Of a stretch of 39,060 bases of DNA, positions 14,513 through 22,886 are shown piece after piece. This DNA comes from Spirochaetales bacterium. Lineage in GTDB: Bacteria; Spirochaetota; Spirochaetia; SZUA-6; DRHE01. The position numbers were made by a program, and so were the translations under genes. The notes beneath the pieces are model-generated. The model had not been told where the DNA came from and did no database searches. It was given only the letters and a program-made list of their open reading frames with translations. Numbering within the stretch: the first letter of the stretch is position 1; each line of letters begins with the position of its first letter. Where the stretch lies: NCBI GenBank assembly GCA_030615505.1, contig JAUWZD010000038.1, positions 1 to 39,060 of the forward strand. The letters run 5' to 3'.

Positions 14513-17497
14513 ATGAGCAGCGTTAAAACTGGAGATAGTTATTCCGGATTTAAAATCCTAAGCATGAAGGAACTCAATGAATACAGATCCACAGCCATTC
14601 GCTGTGTTCATAGAGCCACAGGCTGTGAGCTTTTACATTTAGCTAATGAAGACCGTGAGAATCTCTTTGCCTTCTGCTTCAGAACTCCTCCCCGGGATGA
14701 CACCGGGGCGCCTCATATTCTTGAGCATTCTGTTCTCTGCGGTTCCCGAAGATTTCCTCTAAAAGATCCTTTTGTCGTACTCTTAAAGTCAAGTGTAAAT
14801 ACTTACCTCAATGCCATCACCTTTCCGGATAAAACCATTTATCCGGCCGGCAGCATGCTGGAAAAGGATTTCTTCAACTTGATGCTCGTCTACGGTGATG
14901 CCGTTTTCTTTCCTCTTCTTAAGAATGAGGTTTTTATGCAGGAGGGGCATCACCTGGAATTTCAGGATCTGACAGATCCGGAGAGTGATCTGAAGAGGGT
15001 TGGAGTGGTGTTTAACGAGATGAAAGGGGCCTTTTCCAGTCAGGAGATATTGGTGGCCATCTGGTCGATGAGATCCCTCTTCCCGGACACTCCCTATGCG
15101 TATGAATCCGGAGGAGATCCCCAAAAGATTCCCGGTTTAAGTTACGAACAGCTTGTTCAGTTCCACAGTACTTTCTATCATCCCTCCAACTGCAAGATTT
15201 TTCTCTACGGAAATATTCCGACTGTGAAGCAGCTTGAGTTTATCCAGGAGAATTTCTTAAAAGAGTTTTCGAAAAGGGAGATAGACTCAAAGATCCCACT
15301 TCAACCGCGCTGGCAGGAACCCATGTTTTTTGAAAAGACTTTTCCGGTTCAGGAGGGAAAGACCAGTGTTGAGCGCAGATCCTCTGTTACGATGAACTGG
15401 CTTACCGTTCCGGTTACCGATCCACTTAAGCTCATCTCCTTTGAAGTATTGACGGAAATTCTCACAGGCAATGCCGGATCTCCTCTGCATAAGGCACTGC
15501 TGGAATCAGGTCTGGGAGAGGACCTCTCTCCCACAACAGGGATTGACAGCGATCTCAAGGAAGTGATTTTTTCAGTAGGCTTAAGGGGAACGGATAGGGA
15601 TAAGGTTAAAGAGATCGAGGGCCTTATTATTGCTGTGCTTACCGATCTCAGGGATGGGGGAATCGATGAATCCCTGATCGATGCAGCGCTTCAGCGGATT
15701 GAGTTCAGGAACCGGGAGATAAGGCGGGGAGGAAGGCCCTATTCTATTAAGATTATGCATAGGGCACTCCGGGGTTGGATGCATGGCACAGAACCTGAAA
15801 CAACTTTAGAATTTACACGTTGGATGTGCCGTTTTAAAGAAAAAATCTCTAAGGACAAACACTATCTTGCAGACCTGCTCGATGAGTATTTTATAAATAA
15901 TCCGCACCGCTCCACTCTGTTAGCGGAACCTGACCCTCATCAGGCAGGACGTGAAGAAGAGGAATCTAAAGCCCGGCTTGAGCAGATAAAGTATACACTT
16001 ACTGAGAAGGCTAAAAGGGCTATTATTGATGACTCGGAAAAATTAAGGCGTTTTCAACGGGAATCTGAGACATCTGAAGAGATTAATAAGATACCTGCTA
16101 TTGATATTCAGGATCTGCCTTTAGAAGTGGAAAAGATACCCACGCAAACGATATTTCAGGATCTGGGTATGCCTGTCTACTTCCATGACCTGTTCACCAA
16201 CGGCATTGTTTACCTGGATATTGTTTTCGATACCAGCGGTATTGATGAGGAGTTGTCCGTACTTCTTCCCCTGTTCTGCCGGGCTGTATGCGGCTGCGGT
16301 CTGTCCGGGGTTCCCTATTTTGAGGCGGCCAGGCGGCTTTCCCTTACCACTGGAGGATTTTATGCGGCACTTAGCGCATGTAGTCCTGTAGACTTAAAAA
16401 ACGGCATCCGGGAGCATCTGATCTTCAGGGTTAAAATGCTTGAGAACAGGCTAAGCGAGGCTATTCTTCTCATTTGGGATCTCATTACCAGGGCGGATTT
16501 TGATGATCTGAAGCGAATTGAGAATATTATTCTCGAACAGAGAAACGATCTCAAATCCTCCATAATACCGGCGGGACATCACTTTACCGCCTTAAGGGCA
16601 GGCAGCCGGCTCTCAAAAGCCCTGCAGATCGAAGAGCACTGGAAGGGGATTTCTCAGTTATTCAGCCTCGCGGAGCTGACAACAGGGCTTAAAGAGAAGC
16701 TTAAGGAATTAGTCTCTTCCCTGAAGAGACTGCGGGAGATCCTTATCTCTAAAGACAGGCTTATCCTGAACCTCACTTTTGACTCCTATGGATACCCCGA
16801 AGGAAGGGTAAAAGATGAGCTCTATCCCCTGATTCAATCTCTGCCATCCGGTAATCGTTTTTATCCGGCTCAGCCTGAATCGGGCAAGGTTAATCTAAAG
16901 ATCAAGTTCGAATCTATTATTTCCTCATCTAAGGTAGGATGTGTGTCAAAAGCAATTCCGTGCGCCCGGTATGGAACTAAGGAAAGTGCTCATGAGTCCA
17001 TTCTTTCTCATTTCCTGCGTACCGGGTTTTTATGGGAGCATATCAGGATGCGCGGCGGAGCTTACGGCGCCTTTGCCATGCCCAATGGTCTGGAAGGGAT
17101 CTTTACCTTTTCTTCCTTCCGTGATCCGAATATCGTGGACACATTCCAGGCCTACAGGGGCGCCCTTAGGTATGCCAGGGATGGAGATATCAGCGAGGAA
17201 GAGCTTGAAAAGGCCGTGATCGGTACTATCGGACAGGAGGACAGGCCGCTTGATCCGGGCGAAAAAGGATTTGTGGCTTTAAAGCGGATTTTATACGGGA
17301 TTACGGATGATCTGCGCCAGAGACGAAAGGGTTATATGATGTCAATCAGGAGAGGTGATTTGGCCGGGGCGGCCGATAATCTACTCAAGTCCTTTGATAA
17401 GGGTTGTTCTGTGGTTTTGTCCAACCGCAGGGCTTTAGAGAAGGAGGGGAGAGAAATGAAGGAATTGTTGGACACAATAACGGAAGTCCCGGAGTAA
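14513..17497 (+). CDS. M16C zinc metallopeptidase (presequence protease-like, insulinase family)
   Basis: Peptidase of 994 residues, the usual size of the PreP/M16C group that degrades peptides in a closed chamber. The inverted zinc motif HILEH gives H68, E71 and H72, and the distal ligand is E168 in VVFNEMKG. The family block SSVNTYLNAITFPDKTIYP follows the motif, and the C-terminal RMRGGAYGAFA carries the conserved Arg and Tyr. No signal peptide is seen, so it is probably cytoplasmic. I start at the ATG at 14513, with AGAGGAA just before it and homology beginning right after. The open frame extends upstream to 14366, but that part overlaps epmA and looks non-coding. It is divergent from epmA and convergent with the RHH gene. 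Confidence 0.92.
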   Translation: MSSVKTGDSYSGFKILSMKELNEYRSTAIRCVHRATGCELLHLANEDRENLFAFCFRTPPRDDTGAPHILEHSVLCGSRRFPLKDPFVVLLKSSVNTYLNAITFPDKTIYPAGSMLEKDFFNLMLVYGDAVFFPLLKNEVFMQEGHHLEFQDLTDPESDLKRVGVVFNEMKGAFSSQEILVAIWSMRSLFPDTPYAYESGGDPQKIPGLSYEQLVQFHSTFYHPSNCKIFLYGNIPTVKQLEFIQENFLKEFSKREIDSKIPLQPRWQEPMFFEKTFPVQEGKTSVERRSSVTMNWLTVPVTDPLKLISFEVLTEILTGNAGSPLHKALLESGLGEDLSPTTGIDSDLKEVIFSVGLRGTDRDKVKEIEGLIIAVLTDLRDGGIDESLIDAALQRIEFRNREIRRGGRPYSIKIMHRALRGWMHGTEPETTLEFTRWMCRFKEKISKDKHYLADLLDEYFINNPHRSTLLAEPDPHQAGREEEESKARLEQIKYTLTEKAKRAIIDDSEKLRRFQRESETSEEINKIPAIDIQDLPLEVEKIPTQTIFQDLGMPVYFHDLFTNGIVYLDIVFDTSGIDEELSVLLPLFCRAVCGCGLSGVPYFEAARRLSLTTGGFYAALSACSPVDLKNGIREHLIFRVKMLENRLSEAILLIWDLITRADFDDLKRIENIILEQRNDLKSSIIPAGHHFTALRAGSRLSKALQIEEHWKGISQLFSLAELTTGLKEKLKELVSSLKRLREILISKDRLILNLTFDSYGYPEGRVKDELYPLIQSLPSGNRFYPAQPESGKVNLKIKFESIISSSKVGCVSKAIPCARYGTKESAHESILSHFLRTGFLWEHIRMRGGAYGAFAMPNGLEGIFTFSSFRDPNIVDTFQAYRGALRYARDGDISEEELEKAVIGTIGQEDRPLDPGEKGFVALKRILYGITDDLRQRRKGYMMSIRRGDLAGAADNLLKSFDKGCSVVLSNRRALEKEGREMKELLDTITEVPE

Positions 17498-17535
17498 AAA
17501 TAACAAAATGCTTGAAGAGACTAAAAATTTGATTA

Positions 17536-17814
17536 CTAAGAAAGATCAATAATTTCTTTAATATTCTTTTTTACTTCATCGTATACAGCATCCTTATCGT
17601 TGTCCCAGACTTCTTTTAGTACAGGATTGATTTGTGTTGTCATTGCCAGGATATTATTATTTTCCTGTTCCTGCTGTAATCCAGTGTTTATAGTTTCAAG
17701 AACATATTCGCGGATTGATTGCCCATGTAAAGCTGCGTATGCTTTTATCATTCGCCGCTCTTCTGGAAGTACATCAATACTAAGTCGTTTTCTCTTTACA
17801 TCTGATTTAGACAT
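17536..17814 (-). CDS. Ribbon-helix-helix antitoxin-like protein, orphan
   Basis: Small protein of 92 residues. Residues 7-40 fit a ribbon-helix-helix DNA-binding domain: the strand KRKRLSIDVLP, then EERRMIKAYAALHG and SIREYVLETI. The acidic tail ends NPVLKEVWDNDKDAVYDE, a WDN-type segment of the sort VapB-like antitoxins use to cover a toxin active site. AAAGGAG lies seven bases before the ATG. No toxin gene follows: the next 38 bases run into the convergent peptidase. No ORF is fused or adjacent upstream either. So it is either a solitary regulator or the survivor of a toxin-antitoxin pair. Its promoter carries a palindrome suited to self-repression. Confidence 0.8.
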   Translation of the reverse strand: MSKSDVKRKRLSIDVLPEERRMIKAYAALHGQSIREYVLETINTGLQQEQENNNILAMTTQINPVLKEVWDNDKDAVYDEVKKNIKEIIDLS

Positions 17815-17850
17815 AAGCTAACTCCTTTACTGATTACGATGGCCAATTTA

Positions 17851-17878
17851 AACATAAGTGTCATGTCACTTAAGTAAA
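17851..17878 (-). promoter_or_regulatory. Promoter with embedded palindromic operator for the RHH gene
   Basis: On the minus strand TTTACT (17878-17873), a 16-base spacer and TATGTT (17856-17851) form a promoter. The spacer is almost exactly filled by the palindrome TAAGTGTCATGTCACTTA (17855-17872, plus strand), which has one mismatched pair. Binding there would block polymerase, as expected for antitoxin autoregulation. Confidence 0.55.
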
Positions 17879-17879
17879 T

Positions 17880-18456
17880 ATGTGTAAAGAATAAATACAT
17901 CGTATAGTCAGTACGATTTTCACGATTAAGAATCAGCTTTTGGCTTCTATCACAATGTCTGTTTTAATTGAGGAAATCAACAAAAAAAGTGCAGACGCTG
18001 CGGGGCTGAAGTGCTGATTGAGGGGGTGTGATTGTTGCCCGAAACCCAATGAAGAATGGAAGGAATGGTTTCTGAATGATACTGGTGATTGATACCAGGG
18101 GAGTTACATCTACACATAACCTTTTAAATATGCTAACCTCAATTCCCAATTAGGAGGGAGAGGAAATGCCTGACGAAAGAGGTAAGCTGAAAAATAATCG
18201 GGGAGACAGGGGAGCAAGTGCGAATGTTTCGGCAACGAAGCATAGCCCAGATCCTGGCTTCTGAAAGAGCCATACTTTGAGATTGACAACCATATGTCCG
18301 GCAAAGCTATTAACAGAATAGCCGCAAACCCAGAAGCAAGTTAAGCACTAAATCAACTGAGCAGAATGGCTCCGCGTCTCCTCTTTTATATAACATACAA
18401 TTAACATTTTCTTAAATGGTAATCATGCTTCAAGACGATAGAAAAGGCCAGATTAA
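17880..18456. other. Gene-free stretch with short decayed coding fragments
   Basis: No intact gene. A zinc-ribbon-like scrap reads KKCRRCGAEVL (about 17983-18016) and, one frame over, CDCCPKPNEEWKEWF (about 18029-18073), as if a small CxxC...CxxC protein had shifted frame. A 32-codon frame starts at 18166 behind a GGAGGGAGAGG site, and a further scrap ends FEIDNHMSGKAINRIAANP near 18340. None is long enough to assign. It looks like debris continuing into the broken genes to the right. Confidence 0.4.
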
Positions 18457-18609
18457 ATGAATTCAATTGAGCTTCGACACAAACTAAAGTCCCGGCTTGC
18501 TGAAATATACGGTGACCGTCTTTGCGGAGTTGTGTTGTATGGGTCTGGAATCAGGGGTAATGCTCAAATTTTCCTCTCATATATGAAAATGATGCAAGAG
18601 ACACACTAA
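18457..18609 (+). pseudogene. Truncated MNT-type nucleotidyltransferase (antitoxin-like) remnant
   Basis: Fifty codons from an ATG, including LAEIYGDRLCGVVLYGSGIRGNA. This is the start of a minimal nucleotidyltransferase, with the GSxxRG loop that binds nucleotide. The expected Asp-x-Asp metal motif a few residues later is missing because the sequence changes frame and jumps to unrelated codons, ending at 18609. In MNT/HEPN modules such a protein adenylylates and so neutralises the HEPN toxin; here only the N-terminal third remains. The next fragment looks like the tail of the HEPN partner, so one deletion probably removed the middle of both. Confidence 0.55.
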
Positions 18610-18671
18610 AGGATGCAAAAGGATTCATTAATGAAATAAAAAGTTACCTCGTAAAAAAAGAATATTTATGA
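18570..18671 (+). pseudogene. C-terminal tail resembling a HEPN-domain protein
   Basis: In a different frame from the overlapping nucleotidyltransferase scrap, 33 codons read ENDARDTLKDAKGFINEI followed by KSYL and a lysine-rich end before TGA. This amphipathic helix pattern (A..F...I..YL) is what closes many HEPN proteins. No RxxxxH active site is present, since that part would be upstream and is deleted. The assignment rests mainly on the neighbouring MNT start. Confidence 0.35.
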
Positions 18672-18679
18672 ACATATAA

Positions 18680-19133
18680 AAATACTTTGTCCTGAACAAA
18701 TACCTGCTTTCCATTTTTGGAGTGAGTGATTTCAAGGATTTGCAGGAGAAGTTAGAAGATGCACCGGTTGGCGTTGATAGTGATGGGAGAAGTTATTTTA
18801 TAGCGGTTTATCGGCACAATCCTGCTAGTATTGGATTGTGATCTGCTACGCAGTCTCATTTAGCAGAGCTCTTAGCAAACCGCAAGATATTTTTGAGATT
18901 TTAAATAAGTTATAAAGGTATATGATTCCTCTAATGAGCCTACCGTTACCTGTTTTGTTGAACTCATGCAGAAAGATACCATTATAGGAGTGGAGCCTGT
19001 TGTAATAAGCCTCAGGGACTACGAACGTTCCTACTCCGTTCTAAATACGGCCGGTAGGTTCCGCGAAGATCCGATGGCTTCTTTATTGCTTGTTCCGGCA
19101 GCTGATGAAAACAGAGAAGAGCTAATCTTTTAA
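18680..19133 (+). pseudogene. Multiply broken gene of unknown family
   Basis: Coding-like sequence can be followed across three lesions. The first frame gives SIFGVSDFKDLQEKLEDAP, then GVDSDGRSYFIAVYRHNPAS. It hits TGA at 18839-18841 and resumes in the same frame with SATQSHLAELL. A shift leads to SKPQDIFEILNKL, and a second shift to KVYDSSNEPTVTCFVELMQ and onward to a TAA at 19131. The joined product would be about 145 residues and continuous in character, so this is a decayed gene, not chance. I do not recognise the family. It abuts the IS66 relic. Confidence 0.5.
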
Positions 19134-19136
19134 AAT

Positions 19137-20122
19137 ATTCTTCTTGAGTCTGAAAACGATTCACTAAAAGTAAAGCTTTTAAGAACTTGAGCAAGAGAAT
19201 GTTCGGCTGAACAAAGAAAATGAACAACTAAAGCAGCAGGTGGCAAAACTATCAAAGACATCAAAGAACTCAAGTAAGCCACCATCGTCAGATATAGTAA
19301 AGGGTGAAGACAAACAGAACAAAAAGGGCAAGAAAAGAAAGTGGGGCGGACAACCTGGCCATCCTAAACACGAACGTCCTCCATTTTCCCAAGGGCAAAT
19401 AAACTATTTCCATGAATATACACTTGAAAGTTGTCCTGACTGTTCTGGAACTTTAAGGCCCTGCGATGAAAAAGAGCCAATAATCATTCAACAGTAGGTA
19501 ACGCTCTTGATGCACCATACAATGAGCTTCTTGATATTATTCCTTTGGAAACAAAAGTGAACGTCGACGAGACGGGCCACAAAGAAAACGGTGATAAATT
19601 TTGGACATGGTGCTTCCGAGCAGAACTTTACGTGTTGTTTAAAATTGATAAGTCACGAGGCTCTAAGGTTTCGATTGAAGTTCTAGGAAAAGAGTTTAAT
19701 GGTTTGCTTGGTTGTGACTACTTTTCTGCTTATCGAAAATATATGAAAGACTTTAATGTGATGGTGCAATTTTGCATAGCACATCTCATCAGGGACAGCG
19801 GCAAGAACACCGAAGAAGAGATGCGCAGAATGTCGCGAATAGATTTCGAAAATTCGGTGCCGCATATTTCCAGTTTATCACAACACCTGAAATCGATCCT
19901 ACAAATAATATTGCAGAATAAGCTATTCGTTTCGTTGTCATAAATCGTTATATTACCCAGGGAACTCGAAGTATAAAAGGAAGAAAGAATTGTGAAAGTT
20001 TATGGACTGTTCTTGCTACCTGTACATTACAGGGACGATCCTTCTATGAGTTCATACAGACAGCCGTTGAAGCATACTTCCAAAACAAATCCCCACCATC
20101 ACTCTTGCCGGCAAAATCGTAA
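19137..20122 (+). pseudogene. IS66-family transposase (TnpC) relic
   Basis: The remains of one transposase in several frames. The N-terminal leucine-zipper (LLESENDSLKVKLL, then LEQENVRLNKENEQLKQQV after a shift near 19190) leads to KNSSKPPSSD, GGQPGHPKHERPPF and the CPDC zinc-finger half. At about 19497 a deletion joins this to PYNELLDIIPL and the catalytic VDETGHKENGDKFWTW, then CDYFSAYRKY and CIAHLIRD. A second deletion/shift follows. The C-terminus resumes as FITTPEIDPTNNIAE with TAA in place of the usual Gln codon, then AIRFVVINRYITQGTRS and ends SLLPAKS. Compared with an intact TnpC of about 500 residues, roughly half is lost. It cannot encode an active enzyme. Confidence 0.88.
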
Positions 20123-20180
20123 CGGATATACTTCCTATGCGTGTAAATAAATGTGGAGGGGTTCAATCTCTCTAACTCCT

Positions 20181-20192
20181 GTGGACGTTTAC
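20181..20192 (-). repeat. Possible right terminal repeat of the IS66 relic
   Basis: GTGGACGTTTAC is the reverse complement of GTAAACGTCCAC, which has the GTAA start and general form of IS66-family ends, and it lies 59 bases after the transposase stop. I could not find a matching left end, so the left side has probably eroded or been deleted. Confidence 0.4.
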
Positions 20193-20267
20193 CTTAATAT
20201 AATACATGCTTTCCGTTATAGGAAACATCTTGAAAATAAATATTAAGCCTTTCTGCCTTCTATAACA

Positions 20268-21503
20268 TCATCTTAGTTGTTTTAGCGAGTTATCCCCTTT
20301 AAGGATCATCTGTTCAAACAGCTTCTGTGAGGATTTCCTGCCCTCCTGCGAAACAAGGGTGATCAACTTCCGGAAAGTCTTTTTATCTTCGAGCAGCTTG
20401 AGGAAGGGATAGATGCTTTTTAGAATGCGGAAACCTTTTGCTGCGTTAATCCTGAAACTGGGTGTCCGAGAGCTCCCTCTCTTGCCGCTTTCCAATCCTT
20501 TCAGGTAAGCGTAGTCTTCGTCCAGTGCGGAGCTGATCCCCTTGCCTGCTAATTTCCTTGTAATCTCAGACTGGACAAGCTCCTGTACCCTCTCCAGATT
20601 GGTACCGGATTTAAAGGTGACCGGGAGAGACACGGTCACCAGCAATTCGCCCTCTTTAGTAAAACCGGTCCACCAGTCCGTATAAAATCCCTTTTCAATT
20701 ACGATCGGAGTGGAACGGGGAACGAATTTCAGCTGTTTAAACTCATCTATTTTTTCCCTGGTCGACTGAATCTGCTGCTGCAGATGAGCATCACCCGGAT
20801 GATCCTGAAGCTTTTTCTCCAGACCGGAGAGAACTTCATGTTCGAGATAATAGATAACCTGGGAAACAGGCATAAGCATCTGCTCTGACGAATATGTGAG
20901 CTCTTCACCTTCTTCAATTCCATAGGACGGCTTCTGCTGATTTTCAAATGCGAAAAAATAAAAAAAGATATTCACCACTTTTCGAAAAAAATTCGGAAGC
21001 CTTTCCGTTTTAAACAGCCGGGAATAATTATCATCCGGGGAGGTATACTTTCGAATAGCTCTGGCAATAACCTGTGCCACCATTCTGGTTTTTTTCGTAT
21101 CTTCGATTTTTGATTCAAAGAAGGATGCGCCCCCTCTCATAAGCAACATCTGAAAAAGCCTTTTTGCTTCATCATACTCCTGTGATTCAGTTATCAAATT
21201 TTTCTGGTCCTCTGAAATATTTTCACTCCCTATCTCTTCGAGCATCCGAACAGCTGCTATGGATTTTTCTGCTGCCAGATTTCTATAGGTTTGCATGGAT
21301 AAGTTTAGCTGCCTGGTTTCTATTTTATCGATAAACTGCAGGGCGATTTGAAATTTGATACAGATGAGTTTCAGATAGGCATCGATATCTTTTAAGCCTG
21401 AATAGGATATATCTTCATTTTTAATTTCCTGCTCAAGATATTCCTCCTCTTCCTGAAGCTTTCGCAGAGAAATATTACTCAAATCCTCGATTGAATAATC
21501 CAT
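20268..21503 (-). CDS. Hypothetical protein, 411 residues
   Basis: I do not recognise this protein. It has no signal peptide and no clear membrane segment, although FFRKVVNIFFYFFAF around 173-187 is strongly hydrophobic. The first 90 residues are charged and helical (RKLQEEEEYLEQEIKNE), and a second coiled-coil-like stretch appears near 225-255 (LEKKLQDHPGDAHLQQQIQS). A beta-rich segment around 265-300 (GFYTDWWTGFTKEGELLVTV) precedes a basic C-terminus. ATG at 21503 has AGGA seven bases upstream. It stands alone, 74 bases from the MFS gene on the same strand, and ends 75 bases from the IS relic. Probably a lineage-specific cytoplasmic protein. Confidence 0.75.
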   Translation of the reverse strand: MDYSIEDLSNISLRKLQEEEEYLEQEIKNEDISYSGLKDIDAYLKLICIKFQIALQFIDKIETRQLNLSMQTYRNLAAEKSIAAVRMLEEIGSENISEDQKNLITESQEYDEAKRLFQMLLMRGGASFFESKIEDTKKTRMVAQVIARAIRKYTSPDDNYSRLFKTERLPNFFRKVVNIFFYFFAFENQQKPSYGIEEGEELTYSSEQMLMPVSQVIYYLEHEVLSGLEKKLQDHPGDAHLQQQIQSTREKIDEFKQLKFVPRSTPIVIEKGFYTDWWTGFTKEGELLVTVSLPVTFKSGTNLERVQELVQSEITRKLAGKGISSALDEDYAYLKGLESGKRGSSRTPSFRINAAKGFRILKSIYPFLKLLEDKKTFRKLITLVSQEGRKSSQKLFEQMILKGDNSLKQLR

Positions 21504-21577
21504 AATTTATCCTGGCATCTACAATAATAAGAACAACCCTTAAGGTCAAACCTGAATATTGCTTTCCTTTCGAGTTC

Positions 21578-22771
21578 CTAAGGTGTACTGACTGAAGAAC
21601 GAGAAGCGAAACGCAACTTCCGCCTCATCAGTAATAATAAGGCCCCGAACATGGCAAAGCAGAAAAAGAGGATCATGCCGAATCCCCGAGCAATTCCCAG
21701 AGAGTGGCAGGAAAGCCCAATTGCCCAGGGGCCCAGCGCCCCGCCCAAACCTGCAAAGGTGAAGAGAATCCCCAATAAAGTTCCTACATTCTCACGATGT
21801 AGATCGGAAACCGCGGCCGTGACAGTGGGAAACATTATGGAGAAGAAGATACCTGTAAATGGAAGAAAAAAGACCAGCACAGGAGGTCCAAAGATTCCTA
21901 TGGAAACGGTAATGATAGACCCGGCAGATGCTAAGAGCATTGTTTTAAGATAACCGATCCTGTAAACCCAAAAGCTGCCCAGGAATCGACCCAGTGTTAT
22001 GCCGCCAAAAAAGAGAGAGAGGTAGATGGAACTCAACATAATGGAATGCGATTTAGCCTTCTTTAGGAATTCCACTATCCACGAAGCCATGCCGATCTCG
22101 GCCGCTACATATACGGTGATAAAAAAGAAAAAAAGAAGCATATCTCCACTGAATAATGATCTGCCAAGAGTTTTTAAAGCGATGCGGTTCTCGCTTGCTT
22201 GAGTCTTTTTGGGGTATCTGACTAAAAGGATGAAGATCAGCAGAAGTGTAACCAGTATAAGGCTCAAACGGTAAATGCTTCGCCAGGATAGATCGGCTGT
22301 TAAAAGCTGTCCCGCATAGATGGGTGCTGCCATGGAACCGACTCCGTGAAAAAAGGCCAGCATATTGAGATATCGTCCTCTATCCTGTGAGTATAGATCC
22401 ACTATAATAGTATTGGCCCCTACTTCCAGGGAGCCCAGCCCCAGTCCAATTACAGCCATGGCTGTAATTAGGGCCAGGAATGAGCTGAAGCTGCTGTACC
22501 CGGTAATGCCTGAGAGAAGGGCGATGCCGGCTATTATTATTACCGTCTTTTTGCCTATAGTGTCGGATAAAGCTCCGGTGAGCAGGGTAGCGACAAGAAA
22601 TCCTGCGTATGCTCCAAGGAGTATTGTGCCCCCCTGTGCATAGTTGAAATTCAGGTCCTGAAGGAGAGCGGGCAGGGCGGGCCCCTTCATATTGTCCGTA
22701 AAGCCGAATAGGAAAAAGGCGAAAAAAACACAAGCTGTTATCAGTTGTTTTGGCGATTTGTCTTCCGGCAT
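21578..22771 (-). CDS. MFS transporter, FucP/sugar-permease-like
   Basis: Major facilitator of 397 residues with about twelve hydrophobic segments. The loop 2-3 signature GALSDTIGKKTV lies at 66-77, and the mid-protein GLGLGSLEVGANTIIVDLY matches the fucose-permease-like branch, where a Glu-Asn pair in helix 4 is common. FFGGITLGRFLGSFW marks the second half. It would carry a small solute across the inner membrane using the proton gradient; substrate cannot be told. GAGG lies ahead of the ATG. It is divergent from rnz, with 115 bases between the two starts. Confidence 0.88.
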   Translation of the reverse strand: MPEDKSPKQLITACVFFAFFLFGFTDNMKGPALPALLQDLNFNYAQGGTILLGAYAGFLVATLLTGALSDTIGKKTVIIIAGIALLSGITGYSSFSSFLALITAMAVIGLGLGSLEVGANTIIVDLYSQDRGRYLNMLAFFHGVGSMAAPIYAGQLLTADLSWRSIYRLSLILVTLLLIFILLVRYPKKTQASENRIALKTLGRSLFSGDMLLFFFFITVYVAAEIGMASWIVEFLKKAKSHSIMLSSIYLSLFFGGITLGRFLGSFWVYRIGYLKTMLLASAGSIITVSIGIFGPPVLVFFLPFTGIFFSIMFPTVTAAVSDLHRENVGTLLGILFTFAGLGGALGPWAIGLSCHSLGIARGFGMILFFCFAMFGALLLLMRRKLRFASRSSVSTP

Positions 22772-22886
22772 AGTGGAACCTCAATTGACATAAAGAATAT
22801 ATATAGACAGGGTTTTAGTACACCGGCAAAGTCACTTTCTAAAAAATCTCATATATGTTAAGTTTCATGACCTAAAGAAATAAATT

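Noticed and set aside
19012..19227. 71-codon minus-strand frame
   Set aside because: It runs antisense across the end of the unknown broken gene and the start of the IS66 relic, with no ribosome site; plus-strand frames carry the recognisable sequence.
22380..22784. 134-codon minus-strand frame overlapping the MFS transporter
   Set aside because: It is a shifted frame of the MFS gene with no membrane or domain character.
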